Assembly: GCA_025360125.1 (NCBI GenBank)
Contig: JANYCU010000043.1
Coordinates: 1 to 64,000, forward strand
DNA: 64,000 bases
Reading direction: 5' to 3'
From: Armatimonadota bacterium
Lineage (GTDB): Bacteria; Armatimonadota; Fimbriimonadia; Fimbriimonadales; Fimbriimonadaceae
The notes under the pieces are model-generated. The model did not search any database, was not told where the DNA came from, and saw only the letters and a list, made by a program, of their open reading frames with translations. Numbering within the stretch: position 1 is the first letter of the stretch; the number at the start of each line of letters is the position of its first letter. Made by a program: the position numbers and the translations under genes. Below are positions 25,157 to 34,122 of the stretch, one piece after another.

Positions 25157-25232
25157 AACTTGTGGCACGGATACACGGTTCATCGTGTATCACTCGGAAG
25201 ATCCAAGCTGAGTTTATCCGTGTCACTCGTCG
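25157..25232. repeat. Short inverted repeats before glyS
   Basis: GATACACG-6-CGTGTATC (about 25169-25190), and an outer pair CACGGATA with TATCCGTG at 25216. The TTTATCCGTGTCAC motif recurs in other gaps (49783 region). Non-coding as far as I can see. Confidence 0.5.
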
Positions 25233-25257
25233 CTCAAGGTATTCTGTTAGCTTCGCC

Positions 25258-27288
25258 ATGCCTGAGTTTTTGCTCGAAGTCGGATGTGAAGAATTACCCG
25301 CGTCTTTTGTTGAAAAGGCGTACACCGACCTGGCCGCCGCACTGTCGAAGGAACTCGACGCCCTCGGAATCAAGAATTCTGAACCCGTCGCGATGGGAAC
25401 TCCCCGCCGCCTGATTGTTTCGTTTCCTGACCTGAAATCTCGACAAGAAGACTCAACCAAAGAGCAGCGCGGACCATCCCTTTCCGCGGCATACGGCCCC
25501 GATGGAAGCCCAACCGGCGCTCTCCTCGGATTCTGTAAATCTCAAGGAATCACGGTCGACGACCTGCGAAAAGACGACCAGTACGTTTGGCTCACCAAGC
25601 ACATTCCCGGCCAAGATACCGCCGACGTGCTCTCCGCAATCCTGCCCGGCATCATCCTCGGCCTCAACTTTGAAAAGTCGATGCGATGGGGTTCGTCCAA
25701 AACTCGGTTCGCTCGCCCAATCCGCTGGGTTCTGGCCGCGTTCAACGAAAACCTCGTCCCGTTTTCGGTTGAAGATGTTCCGTCCTCGCTCCTCAGCCAC
25801 GGCCACCGATTTTACGCTCCCACCGCCTTCGAAGCCAAAACCCTGGAGGGATTAACCACCAAGCTTAGGAACGCCTTTGTCGAGCCCGTCATGGAAATGC
25901 GAAAGGAAAAAATCCTCAAGCAAACTATCGCGGTCGCCAACGGTGCCCCAGAAATCTCGGACGATTTACTCGATGAAAATACCTTCCTCTGCGAATGGCC
26001 AACCGCCATCTCGGGAACATTCCCCGAGTCTTATCTGGAACTGCCAGAACCTGTGCTGATCACCGCGATGGCGAAGCACGAGCGCATGTTCCCGGTTCGC
26101 GACGCCAGCGGAAAACTGACCAACTCCTTCGTCTTCATCCGCAACTCGGGAGAAGACGAGACCGTCGCCCGCGGCTGCGAGTGGGTTCTCGGCGCCCGCT
26201 TCAACGACGCCCGATTCTTCTACGAGCAAGACCAGAAGCACACGCTGGACGACTTCCTTGCCAAGACCAACGACATGCTCTTCCAGGCGCAGTTGGGAAC
26301 GGTAAGGCAACGAGCGGACCGACTATCGAACCTTTGCGCACAAATTGCTAAGTCCATCCTTTGCACAGAGGAAGAACAATCATGGTCAGCAAAAGCTGGT
26401 CTATACGCGAAAGCTGATCTTGCAACTGGCCTAGTAAGTGAGCTAAGTTCCCTTCAAGGAGTCATTGGTGGTGAATACGCCAGTCGACAAGGAATGTCAT
26501 CTGCAATTGCAACGGCTTTGTCGCAACAATACAGAACTCCGTCGAAACCACAATCATCGCCTGACGACAAAATTGCGATGATATTGATCATCGCTGACCA
26601 AATTGACAAGTTGGTCGGATATTTGGGACTTGGTTTGGAACCCAGTGGATCGAGTGATCCTTTTGGGCTCCGTAAAGCCGTAACAACTCTAATTCGGACG
26701 GCAGAACAATGGGAAACTCGGGCTCCAACTTATTCCGAAGCCATCGATTTCGCGGTTGGACTCTATGCCGATCAGGGCTTTCAGATCGACAGTGCCAAAG
26801 CAGAAAAAGCGTTGGCGTCGATCTTCAAAAGCAGGTACGAAGCACTTTATGACAACTTCCGATACGATGTTCTGAATGCAGCTCTTCCCGATGATCCCAA
26901 AGCATTGTCAAAGCCAAGATATATTCTCTGGCGACTACAATTGATTGAAAAGCTGAGCAAGAACGATCTATTTGTTCAGACTGCGACACGACCTATCAAC
27001 ATAATTTCCGCCGCATCCAAAAAAGGTGAAAGCTTTGGTAATCGAGAGAATGTTGATGTTGAAAAAGCCCAAACTCCTGATGCAGCAGTCTTGCAACAAC
27101 TCCTTAACACGTACGAGGCGGATTACGAAAAAAGCATGTTGAGCCTAATCGGGCCAATCAATGCGTTTTTCGATAATAACATGATCATGGACGAAGACCC
27201 GACCATTCGATACCACAGACTCAGCCTAGCAAATGCCGCTGCCGAAGCAATCCTCGATGTCGGCGACTTCACCAAACTCGAAGGCTAA
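25258..27288 (+). CDS. glyS: Glycyl-tRNA synthetase beta subunit
   Basis: 676 residues from ATG 25258 (the frame is open 32 codons further up, not conserved). MPEFLLEVGCEELPASF is the family start, then FEKSMRWGSSKTRFARPIRW and GHRFYAPTAFEA of the core, and DPFGLRKAVTTLIRTA near residue 465. The beta subunit binds tRNA and needs GlyQ, which is not in this window. From about codon 357 (26,330) the codon choice appears to shift to fewer G/C third positions. The stop is 3 bp before the next ATG. Confidence 0.95.
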   Translation: MPEFLLEVGCEELPASFVEKAYTDLAAALSKELDALGIKNSEPVAMGTPRRLIVSFPDLKSRQEDSTKEQRGPSLSAAYGPDGSPTGALLGFCKSQGITVDDLRKDDQYVWLTKHIPGQDTADVLSAILPGIILGLNFEKSMRWGSSKTRFARPIRWVLAAFNENLVPFSVEDVPSSLLSHGHRFYAPTAFEAKTLEGLTTKLRNAFVEPVMEMRKEKILKQTIAVANGAPEISDDLLDENTFLCEWPTAISGTFPESYLELPEPVLITAMAKHERMFPVRDASGKLTNSFVFIRNSGEDETVARGCEWVLGARFNDARFFYEQDQKHTLDDFLAKTNDMLFQAQLGTVRQRADRLSNLCAQIAKSILCTEEEQSWSAKAGLYAKADLATGLVSELSSLQGVIGGEYASRQGMSSAIATALSQQYRTPSKPQSSPDDKIAMILIIADQIDKLVGYLGLGLEPSGSSDPFGLRKAVTTLIRTAEQWETRAPTYSEAIDFAVGLYADQGFQIDSAKAEKALASIFKSRYEALYDNFRYDVLNAALPDDPKALSKPRYILWRLQLIEKLSKNDLFVQTATRPINIISAASKKGESFGNRENVDVEKAQTPDAAVLQQLLNTYEADYEKSMLSLIGPINAFFDNNMIMDEDPTIRYHRLSLANAAAEAILDVGDFTKLEG

Positions 27289-27291
27289 CCC

Positions 27292-28335
27292 ATGCTCAAG
27301 GAAGCCCTGAAGTACTTCGAAAACGAAATCCGGCCCAACGCCTACGCAATCGACCACGACCCAAAAGCCATGGCGCAAGCCTTCGAGGGCCTCAAACAAC
27401 GTGGACTCCTCGCCCTCAAACGCAGTGACGAGTTCGGCGGACCCGCCCTCAACGAAGCCGACTTTCGTCGCTTCCAAGAAGAGATCGCGCGTCACTCTGG
27501 CGCGCTCGCCTTTCTTCAAACCCAGCACCAATCGGCCGTAAGCCTCATCTCCAAGCAAGCCGGAGACGCCCTCAAGCACGCCTACCTGCCTCACATGCAT
27601 GACACTAAAACCGTTGGGCTCGGTTTTAGTCAACTCCGCCGCGCAGGAAACCCAATCTGCCGCGCCACCCAAATCGACGGCGGATTCCGCATCGACGGCT
27701 TCGTCCCATGGATCACGGGCAAAGGCTATTTCAACGAATACATTATCGGAGCAACGCTCCCCAACGGCCAATCCCTCTTCGGCCTCATTCCGCTGAAAAA
27801 CGTCAAGGGGCAAACCCTCAGCAAGCCAATGAAGCTTGCCGCGATGGAGGCTGCCAACACCGTCACTGCCCAACTCGACGGCTACATTCTGCCAAACAAC
27901 AAGGTCGCCTTCGTGAAAGACAAAGATTGGATCAAAGCCAACGACGCTTTCAACATCACCCTCCAAGGCCACTTTTCAATCGGGTGCGCGATGGCGGGAA
28001 TCGACATCGTCCGCGACAACGCCCAAAAGAGGAGTCTGAGTTTCCTGAACAAAGCCGCCGATGACCTCGAGAAAGAAGTCAACGACTGCCGACAAGCCCT
28101 TATCGACTCGCAACGCGACTTCGACGAGGCGACCGCGCCGGATCGACTCAAAAAGCGCGCCTGGGCAATCACGCTCATGATGCGCTGCGCCCAAGCCGCC
28201 GTCACCAGCAGCAGCGGAGCGGCGAACACCGCCGACCACCCCGCCAACCGAGTCCTGCGCGAAGCCATCGTCTTCAGCGTCTCCGCCCAAACCCAAGCCA
28301 TCATGGAAGCCACCATGGAACGACTGATTCATTAG
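27292..28335 (+). CDS. Acyl-CoA dehydrogenase-family protein
   Basis: 347 residues, somewhat short for the family (about 380). The three-domain order is visible: N-terminal helices (LKEALKYFENEIRPNA, FGGPALNEADFRRF), a middle sheet (GLGFSQLRRAGNP, GFRIDGFVPWITGKGYFNEYIIGA), and a C-terminal helix bundle ending in LREAIVFSVSAQTQAIM. The usual catalytic Glu and FAD motifs are not obvious, so an acyl-CoA dehydrogenase-like oxidoreductase is as far as I can go. Starts 3 bp after glyS and probably shares its message. Confidence 0.72.
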   Translation: MLKEALKYFENEIRPNAYAIDHDPKAMAQAFEGLKQRGLLALKRSDEFGGPALNEADFRRFQEEIARHSGALAFLQTQHQSAVSLISKQAGDALKHAYLPHMHDTKTVGLGFSQLRRAGNPICRATQIDGGFRIDGFVPWITGKGYFNEYIIGATLPNGQSLFGLIPLKNVKGQTLSKPMKLAAMEAANTVTAQLDGYILPNNKVAFVKDKDWIKANDAFNITLQGHFSIGCAMAGIDIVRDNAQKRSLSFLNKAADDLEKEVNDCRQALIDSQRDFDEATAPDRLKKRAWAITLMMRCAQAAVTSSSGAANTADHPANRVLREAIVFSVSAQTQAIMEATMERLIH

Positions 28336-28354
28336 CAACCACTTTGGAATCGCT

Positions 28355-28430
28355 CCCTCAGTAGCTCACGATTCCCGGACGTGGATTCATTACCCGAGTG
28401 TTCGAATTTCCAAAACCAAGCTACTGAGGG
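28355..28430. repeat. 12-bp perfect inverted repeat between convergent genes
   Basis: CCCTCAGTAGCT (28355-28366) and AGCTACTGAGGG (28419-28430), 52-nt loop. The left arm and its flank (GAATCGCT...CACGA) recur at 46211-46235. No T-run. A bidirectional transcription end or a dispersed palindromic repeat. Confidence 0.6.
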
Positions 28431-28456
28431 TAAGGCGGGCACTCTCGCCTCAGACC

Positions 28457-28909
28457 TTACTTACTGCCCGGAGGAGGGGTTCCGGTTCCGCCACCACCGA
28501 GGCCTTGCCCGGGACGTGGGTTGCTACCAGCCCGGGGCTGACCCTGGCCGCCACCGCCGCCACCCTGTCGAGGGGCGGGCAACTTGGCTTGGCCGACAAT
28601 CCGCATCGATTCCATTTCGATCTTATAAATGGTGTCTCCTGCGGCCGCGAAAAGCATATTCCCCGAAGTGGTCATGCTATTGACCATCGGACCATTCATG
28701 GGCATTTGACCTTGCCGAAATTGACCTTGACCTTGCCCAGGAAGAGTTTGACCGCCCTGGGCTCCCCCGGCTTGTCCACCCCCAAAGCCGCCGCCTTGAG
28801 CTGGGCCCGCGCCCTGAGCAACCGTTTTGCCCGATGACAATGTGTAAGGAAGCGATGCGACAACGGCACCTGCGACGAATGCTGCAATGATGGAAGAATT
28901 GACCTTCAT
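28457..28909 (-). CDS. Secreted SLPYTLS-family protein, paralogue 1
   Basis: 150 residues from ATG 28909. N-terminal export segment SIIAAFVAGAVVASLPYTLSSGKTVAQG, a long Gly/Gln-rich low-complexity middle, and a C-terminal half with NMLFAAAGDTIYKIEMESMRIVGQAKLP, then a Gly/Pro tail. The sequence SLPYTLSxGKxxAQ and the DTIYKI module are shared with the two genes upstream (28950 and 29383), so these arose by duplication. I do not recognise the family. Probably periplasmic or secreted. Confidence 0.65.
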   Translation of the reverse strand: MKVNSSIIAAFVAGAVVASLPYTLSSGKTVAQGAGPAQGGGFGGGQAGGAQGGQTLPGQGQGQFRQGQMPMNGPMVNSMTTSGNMLFAAAGDTIYKIEMESMRIVGQAKLPAPRQGGGGGGQGQPRAGSNPRPGQGLGGGGTGTPPPGSK

Positions 28910-28949
28910 ACCCGCATTATAAGCCAATTTCATCAAAAAGCCGTTCGAA

Positions 28950-29213
28950 TCAATCGCGGGGAGCTTCAGGTAGCTTTTGCCACGAATTATACGGAATCGA
29001 ATTGGTCTGCATTTTAAGGACCTTGCCGTGATAGATGAGATATAAATCGCCGTTGTCCGCGGTTACATGGTCCGGCATGACCGGAATATGCTTCGGCTTT
29101 AACCGACCCAAGTCCTGCTGGGCCGTGGTCCGACCCACCGAAAGGGTGTAGGGCAGACTTCCTATCGTGACACCGAGAACAACCAAGCCGATTGATTTTG
29201 AAACTGATTTCAT
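28950..29213 (-). CDS. Secreted SLPYTLS-family protein, paralogue 2
   Basis: 87 residues (ATG 29213; ATG 29219 is also possible). SIGLVVLGVTIGSLPYTLSVGRTTAQQ leads directly, with almost no linker, into GDLYLIYHGKVLKMQTNSIPYNSWQKLPEAP, the shared C-terminal module. Smallest of the three. It sits between paralogues 1 and 3 on the same strand with gaps of 40 and 163 bp. Confidence 0.65.
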   Translation of the reverse strand: MKSVSKSIGLVVLGVTIGSLPYTLSVGRTTAQQDLGRLKPKHIPVMPDHVTADNGDLYLIYHGKVLKMQTNSIPYNSWQKLPEAPRD

Positions 29214-29313
29214 GATCAATTTGGACTATACACCAACCATCGTCTCGATGCCTCGACAGTTAGAGAGCCGGATCGATAAAGGACTGGTTCAATTGAAACC
29301 ATAGGCGAACGTA

Positions 29314-29346
29314 GTGTCGAGGCTAAGCATCTAAGAACCTCGACAC
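29314..29346 (-). terminator. Hairpin after paralogue 3
   Basis: GTGTCGAGG (29314-29322) and CCTCGACAC (29338-29346), perfect 9-bp stem with a 15-nt loop, 37 bp after the end of the 29383 gene. No T-run, so termination is only likely. Confidence 0.5.
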
Positions 29347-29382
29347 TCGAAGCAACTCCTGAGTGAAATTGAGCCCCTAAGC

Positions 29383-29838
29383 CTACGGACGAGCAGATCG
29401 ACCCTGAGCGGCTGATGGCGGGAAGTGCTGCTGCGAGACAATTTGGTGATCGCTTTTTCGCATCGTGTACAGAGTGTCGCCTGACCCAATGTACAGATAT
29501 ACTTCGTCGTTCGTAAGGGCACCGATAGTCGATCCCGAACCAGAACCAGAGCCACTCGACGATCCCGAATTCCCCGAACCCGATCCGCTGTTCGAACTAT
29601 TCTGTCCGCCGCTAATGTTCGCCCCCGCCGACTTCGAGCCAAACGCATTCTGCGATCCGGTCGAAGAAGTTTCTGCACTCTTGGAACCGGACGAATTAGC
29701 CGAGGAATTGGTCGACGAATGGGACGAACTCGTGACCGTACCCTGCGCGTTAGCCTTTCCTAACGAAAGCGTGTAAGGAAGACTGGCGATCGCGGCTCCG
29801 CAAACGAACATGCCGATGGATTTGACTTGAAGTTTCAT
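29383..29838 (-). CDS. Secreted SLPYTLS-family protein, paralogue 3
   Basis: 151 residues from ATG 29838 (the frame is open upstream but non-conserved). SIGMFVCGAAIASLPYTLSLGKANAQG is the export segment, followed by about 70 Ser/Gly/Asn residues (SSSHSSTNSSANSSGSK and similar), then the module NDEVYLYIGSGDTLYTMRKSDHQIVSQQHFPP. The linker differs completely from paralogue 1, while both ends are kept. Confidence 0.65.
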   Translation of the reverse strand: MKLQVKSIGMFVCGAAIASLPYTLSLGKANAQGTVTSSSHSSTNSSANSSGSKSAETSSTGSQNAFGSKSAGANISGGQNSSNSGSGSGNSGSSSGSGSGSGSTIGALTNDEVYLYIGSGDTLYTMRKSDHQIVSQQHFPPSAAQGRSARP

Positions 29839-30022
29839 GGTTTTCTCCGAGAGCAATATAACATTGCCGTGAAGTCTATTTACCAAACAATCAGCCTCTT
29901 TTTGCCTGACACTTTGTGCGCTTTTTTTGAATGTCAAGGCCCCTTTTGGAGTGCGCTTGCCTGCAAGCGCTTTGGCCTGGAGGAACGAAGTTCCCAGAGC
30001 CTGCTTCGCTGAAAGAAACTCC

Positions 30023-30982
30023 CTAATCTCGAGCCGACTTGATCCATCCCAAAGTCTCGTCCGCAAATCCCGCATCCCACATCGCTCCCTCATAGTTCAT
30101 GTACCGCTCGAACAAATTGTGCGCCGACTGGTAACAGCTAAACGGCGACATAAAATGCGCAAACTCGAACGTGATGATCTTCTCCGCGATCTGGGCCGCC
30201 GTCTCAAGCTTGAACCGCAAATACCGCCAGTCCGCGGGTGGAAACTTGATCGGCATATCCCGGTCAAAGGTCTCCAGATTCGACCAAATCGTGATGTCGT
30301 ATTTCCGTCCTAGCGCAGCAATCCCCTCAATGAACTTCGGCAACTCTTCGTAATGAACCTGCCCATCCTGAAACGCACAGATATCAAAACTCTTGTTCGT
30401 CTCGGCAAACACCCGGTCCCAGTGATCGAAGCTCTCCTCCAGCGCCAAGGCGTTCTCGCCCGATTGCTTCGACCCTTGCGGATACGGCGAGATCAAAACC
30501 GGAAGGTCAGCCCTCGACTTGCAATGCTGGCCGATGTGGTTATGAATCTCAATAATATGGGCGTCGTTTTTCCCCGTCTCATGGGTCAGGTACCAACCCG
30601 CAAAGCTCTTGTGATGACCATACCGGGCATGCGCTTCGTCAATGAATGCCTTGTTGAGATCGACTTCTTTCCACCAGGTCCGCCGCCACCAATAGAATCC
30701 CGAGTCGTAGGTTCCAAAGTAAAGTTTCAACCCATATTCATCCGCCAGCGAGAAGAACATCTCGCCGATATCCTCGTACACGGGCAGAAGCGACGGAATC
30801 ACCTGCGAAGGGTATATGCACTTGTTTTTGTAGCCCGACCGAATGATGATCAGGGTGTCGACGCCAATGCGCTTGTAAAGCTCAAACTCGCGCCGCCAAT
30901 GCCGCTCCGTCCAGTTCTGACTGGGAATATCGTGGGTGATCTCGTCGAGAAAAGTTCCCGTGATCCGGGGGAGCGTCGGCAT
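30023..30982 (-). CDS. DUF4434-like TIM-barrel protein
   Basis: 319 residues. Order and motifs fit the DUF4434 glycoside-hydrolase-like barrel: RITGTFLDEITHDIPSQNW at the first strand, LIIIRSGYKNKCIYPSQ, FFSLADEYGLKLYFGTYDSGFYWW, SFAGWYLTHETG (a Glu-bearing strand), and LPVLISPYPQGSK. No signal peptide, so cytosolic or exported by another route. Probably acts on a carbohydrate; substrate unknown. Confidence 0.65.
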   Translation of the reverse strand: MPTLPRITGTFLDEITHDIPSQNWTERHWRREFELYKRIGVDTLIIIRSGYKNKCIYPSQVIPSLLPVYEDIGEMFFSLADEYGLKLYFGTYDSGFYWWRRTWWKEVDLNKAFIDEAHARYGHHKSFAGWYLTHETGKNDAHIIEIHNHIGQHCKSRADLPVLISPYPQGSKQSGENALALEESFDHWDRVFAETNKSFDICAFQDGQVHYEELPKFIEGIAALGRKYDITIWSNLETFDRDMPIKFPPADWRYLRFKLETAAQIAEKIITFEFAHFMSPFSCYQSAHNLFERYMNYEGAMWDAGFADETLGWIKSARD

Positions 30983-31036
30983 GCCGAGATTTTACCGAGG
31001 AATCAAGTGGCAAACCGCGACAGTGCGCAATCATGC

Positions 31037-31065
31037 TAGACATCGATCGGGAAGAATCGTATAAT
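31037..31065 (+). promoter_or_regulatory. Sigma-70-like promoter
   Basis: TAGACA (31037-31042), 17-bp spacer, TATAAT (31060-31065). Five of six -35 bases and a perfect -10. Transcription would start near 31072, past the ATG at 31064. Confidence 0.65.
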
Positions 31066-31129
31066 GACTTTGGACATGAGCAATGTCCTTAATCTTGCGA
31101 GCAGCAAGCAAACAGGAAGAGCATTCCAA

Positions 31130-31471
31130 ATGAAACCATATAAGTATTTCGACTGGGCACAGCCCTATTCGTCATTAGCGGACCAAACTGGATACCTTTG
31201 CCCTCACCTTGAGGCAGTTACGGTGATTCAAGGTCCAAAAGTAGTTCAAGTTGCGCCGGACGGTGTAATAGAAAAGGAGTATTCAACGACTAAAAGTGGT
31301 CGCGGAACCACCGTTTGCCTCACTTTTTTTACCGAAGAAGGTGACAGATTCTATAGAGTCTTTCAATTCCACAAGGGCGATGTCTTTGAAAAGCAAATGC
31401 CGAAGGAGCCCATTCCTGATTATGAATTGGATCCAAATAACCCTTGGCCATCCGAATTGTGGCGAGACTAA
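31130..31471 (+). CDS. Hypothetical cytosolic protein
   Basis: 113 residues from ATG 31130, chosen because AGGA lies upstream and the promoter above rules out the ATG at 31064 (ATG 31076 remains possible). Begins MKPYKYFDWAQPYSSLADQ; the middle is strand-rich (TVIQGPKVVQVAPDG, TTVCLTFFTEEGDRFYRVFQF). No signal, no membrane segment, no family recognised. A single-gene unit. Confidence 0.55.
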   Translation: MKPYKYFDWAQPYSSLADQTGYLCPHLEAVTVIQGPKVVQVAPDGVIEKEYSTTKSGRGTTVCLTFFTEEGDRFYRVFQFHKGDVFEKQMPKEPIPDYELDPNNPWPSELWRD

Positions 31472-31507
31472 CATAGCCCTTGAGTTCAAATACTCTCCTT
31501 GAATCGG

Positions 31508-31632
31508 TCCGAACCTGACCCGGAGGGTCCAAGATGGTAGCCAGGGAGTCGGAGTGAGTGGAACGAACAAAGACCCCTGGATAGCTACCAAATTCACTCG
31601 ACACCGGAGGGTGTCGCAGAGACATTCATGAA
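31508..31632. repeat. Dispersed repeat with GGA-loop hairpins
   Basis: GACCC-GGA-GGGTC (31517-31529), a longer stem TGGTAGC...CAGGG with CCCTGG...GCTACCA (about 31533-31590), and GACACC-GGAG-GGTGTC (31600-31615), followed by CGCAGAGACA. Parts recur at 51823-51893. No coding frame. Confidence 0.55.
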
Positions 31633-31659
31633 TCAAAACCAAATTTCGACTTAAGCTGG

Positions 31660-32763
31660 TTAATAACCGTGCACCTTAAACCGGCGTCGACGTTGAACGT
31701 AGTAAATGACCGACGCAGAAATGACTGCTACGGCCCCGACAAGAATCAAAATCTGCACGACCGTGAATGCCGGTCCATTCATCAATCCCTTTCGCTTGAC
31801 GATCAGTTCTTTTTCCGTAATTTCAGGCACATCGACAAAACCTGTCCAGAAGTCTGGATTTGTGTCTGGATGTTTCCCTTTGGCAATTTGGGCAAGAATC
31901 CACTCCTCGCGGTTAGCTTGGAATTTGTCGCCGTTGAACACGAGTTGATACAAGACGCTTTTCTCTTTCGGATTGACTCGATTTACTTTGACAATCGGAT
32001 ATCCATTGTTATCCCATTCGGGGATAAGCATGCCTATTCGCAACGTGCAGAGATTCACGACTTGCTCATCTTCCGGTACCAAGTTTGCCATCGCCTGGAT
32101 CATCGGCGGCATGTTCCATGCGGCTCCAAGCACCATCATTCCCGCGATGCCGAATCGAAGCTTTTTACGGTCGATATGGTCTCGATCGGCGATTTTGATC
32201 AACGTGTCGGTGAATTCCGCTTTCCAGTTCTCATTCTTGCCACATTCGATCATTGCTCGGATGCTGTATAGCTGGGCGAATTCGCGGCCAAAGTGAGCAT
32301 CGGGGTTAATCTTCAATGCCTTTTCGATGAATTTCTCCGATGCGACCGCGTCAACGACATCGCCGGGCTTGTGCCCGCGAATCCATCGCACGATCAGGAA
32401 TGTGCCTTCATTCGCCTCGGTGCTGTAAAGCTGAAGATCAGGCGCTCCGGTTAGGTGCTTTCGCTTTTCGTGGATCCACTTGAGCGCACTTTCGCCATCG
32501 CAGATACGATCGTAAGCAACGGAAATGTTGTCGTAGGCCTCCAGATTGCTCGGATCTTTGCGGAGAATTTCTTTCTGAATTTCAATCCGCTTTCGATAGT
32601 ATGCCGCCGGATACAAAGTAAATCGGCCAATGATTGCCTTGGTGACATCGAGATTATCCCTCAGCTCGGTCAAGTTGGTATCGTGATCGTTGTAACACGC
32701 CATCGCCGAACTCGTCGCGACCGAAATGCCCAGGATTACGCTAAGCCACCGCATCTTGAACAT
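31660..32763 (-). CDS. Membrane-anchored TPR-like protein
   Basis: 367 residues. A signal peptide (LSVILGISVATSSAMAC), then helical pairs reminiscent of tetratricopeptide repeats (EIQKEILRKDPSNLEAYDNISVAYD, SEKFIEKALKINPDAHF), and a C-terminal membrane helix VVQILILVGAVAVISASVIYY with a basic tail RRRR. So the body faces the outside of the cytoplasmic membrane. Start ATG 32763 (or 32754). Function unknown. Confidence 0.65.
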   Translation of the reverse strand: MFKMRWLSVILGISVATSSAMACYNDHDTNLTELRDNLDVTKAIIGRFTLYPAAYYRKRIEIQKEILRKDPSNLEAYDNISVAYDRICDGESALKWIHEKRKHLTGAPDLQLYSTEANEGTFLIVRWIRGHKPGDVVDAVASEKFIEKALKINPDAHFGREFAQLYSIRAMIECGKNENWKAEFTDTLIKIADRDHIDRKKLRFGIAGMMVLGAAWNMPPMIQAMANLVPEDEQVVNLCTLRIGMLIPEWDNNGYPIVKVNRVNPKEKSVLYQLVFNGDKFQANREEWILAQIAKGKHPDTNPDFWTGFVDVPEITEKELIVKRKGLMNGPAFTVVQILILVGAVAVISASVIYYVQRRRRFKVHGY

Positions 32764-32877
32764 GATAACTGCATTTATGAAAAATTAGTTCTCAGGTTTT
32801 CTCGCTTCTTCGCTATCAGCTTCTTTGCCCTCGCCCTAGCGAAGCGAGCCCAGGCGCGCAGCGTGCCCTGGTTTTGG

Positions 32878-33188
32878 AGTCAGCCTATAAGCCGGATTCT
32901 GTCTTTGTGTGACGATTTATCTGCGCGGCCAACCCGGAGAGTCGTCGAGCCGAGTCATCCTCTCCCTATTTGGCCTTGCTTCTGGTGGGGTTTACCCGCC
33001 TGAACGATTGCTCGCCCAGACCGTGAGCTCTTACCTCACGATTTCACCCTTACCCCTTGGCGAGCCAAAAGGCGGTTTGTTTCTGTTGCACTTTCCGTCG
33101 GGTCGCCCCGCCCCCCGTTGCCGAGGGCACCATGCTCTGCGAAGTCCGGACTTTCCTCTCCCTTGCGGGAGCCGTCACCCGGCCAACT
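32878..33188 (-). ncRNA. rnpB: RNase P RNA, bacterial type A
   Basis: On the minus strand the sequence carries the conserved core: GAGGAAAGTCCGGACTTC near the 5' end (P4 left half), AACAGAAA in the middle, GGGTAAACCCC (P10-P11 region), and ACAGAATCCGGCTTATAG near the 3' end (P4 right half). The ends are set by the promoter at 33195-33223 and by base pairing of the 5' and 3' arms; they are good to several bases. It is the catalytic RNA that trims tRNA 5' leaders. Confidence 0.95.
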
Positions 33189-33194
33189 CCGTTG

Positions 33195-33223
33195 ATAGTA
33201 TGGCATTGTGTGGAGTGCGGCAA
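33195..33223 (-). promoter_or_regulatory. Promoter of the RNase P RNA
   Basis: Minus strand TTGCCG, 17-bp spacer, TACTAT, placing transcription start near 33188, where the conserved RNA begins. Confidence 0.75.
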
Positions 33224-33242
33224 TTTATTGGCGCTTTGTCCT

Positions 33243-33383
33243 GTGAGATTTATCTCACTGTAAGTTCGCTTCAGCGAAATACATTTCGCAGCTGAAAGCG
33301 CGGATAAATCCGCGCACCCCAAGCTAAGCCAAAACTGTAAACTAAATCCTTAAACTCCCAGGAATTACTCCTCGCGAAGCGAG
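33243..33383. repeat. Cluster of tight palindromes
   Basis: GTGAGAT-TT-ATCTCAC (33243-33258), GCGCGGAT-AA-ATCCGCGC (33298-33315), and CTCGC-GAA-GCGAG (33371-33383), with AAACTGTAAACTAA at about 33334 and again at 33478. The gap 33224-33495 has no gene that I can see. Confidence 0.6.
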
Positions 33384-33495
33384 ATGCTTCTCTGGACAGA
33401 CAAGCCAATGAGCGAGGAACGAGTGAATTGGATGAGTCGATTGAGCGAAGCGAATAATCTTCCGTCTGCCAACCGCAAACTGTAAACTAACAACC

Positions 33496-34122
33496 TTGCA
33501 ACTCCAAAACCTCGGCCGAATATCCTACCAAGACGCCCTCGAGCGTCAACTCGATATCCTCGCCCAAGTCCAAGCCGGAACCGAAGATACTCTCCTCCTC
33601 CTCGAGCACGACCCCGTCCTCACCCTCGGAGCAAGCTTCCATCCCGAAAACCTCATCCACCCCCAAGACTGGTACGAAGCCCAAGGAATCCATGTCCTCC
33701 CCACCGACCGCGGCGGCGACATCACTTATCACGGACCCGGACAGCTCGTCGCCTACCCCATCTTCAATGTCGCCAAGCACGGCCAAGACCTCCACCGCTG
33801 GATGCGCGACCTCGAACAAACCGTCATCCAAGCCCTCCAAGAATTCGACCTAACGGGCGAACGACTCGACGTCAACAGCGGAGTCTGGATCAACGACAAA
33901 AAGGTCTGCGCGATCGGAATCAAGATCAAGCGATGGGTCTCGATGCACGGCATTGCCATCAACTGCAACCCAGATTTGACCCCCTTTTCCACGATTGTCC
34001 CGTGCGGCATCCGCTCGCACGGAGTAACATCCATTTCTCAGGAGCGGGGAAGAATAGTCACCATCGAAGACTTCACCCCGGCCCTACTGAGAGGCTTTGA
34101 ATCGGTATTTAATCATGCTTGA
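33496..34122 (+). CDS. lipB: Octanoyltransferase LipB
   Basis: 208 residues, start TTG 33496. RGGDITYHGPGQLVAYPI is the family signature; the catalytic Cys is in FSTIVPCGIRSHGVTS and the Lys in NDKKVCAIGIKI. It moves octanoyl from ACP to lipoyl domains of dehydrogenase complexes. LipA is not in this window. Overlaps rnhB by 8 bp. Confidence 0.94.
   Translation: MQLQNLGRISYQDALERQLDILAQVQAGTEDTLLLLEHDPVLTLGASFHPENLIHPQDWYEAQGIHVLPTDRGGDITYHGPGQLVAYPIFNVAKHGQDLHRWMRDLEQTVIQALQEFDLTGERLDVNSGVWINDKKVCAIGIKIKRWVSMHGIAINCNPDLTPFSTIVPCGIRSHGVTSISQERGRIVTIEDFTPALLRGFESVFNHA

Noticed and set aside
27226-27972. A 248-codon open frame antisense to the acyl-CoA dehydrogenase gene
   Set aside because: Val/Gly-rich sequence with no motifs, explained by GC-rich third positions of the real gene.
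30353-31039. A 228-codon frame opposite the DUF4434-like gene
   Set aside because: Basic, Pro-rich shadow without start signals; the other strand has the convincing motifs.
33191-33495. A small gene behind the RNase P promoter
   Set aside because: Frames are short and broken by tight palindromes; no ribosome-binding site.
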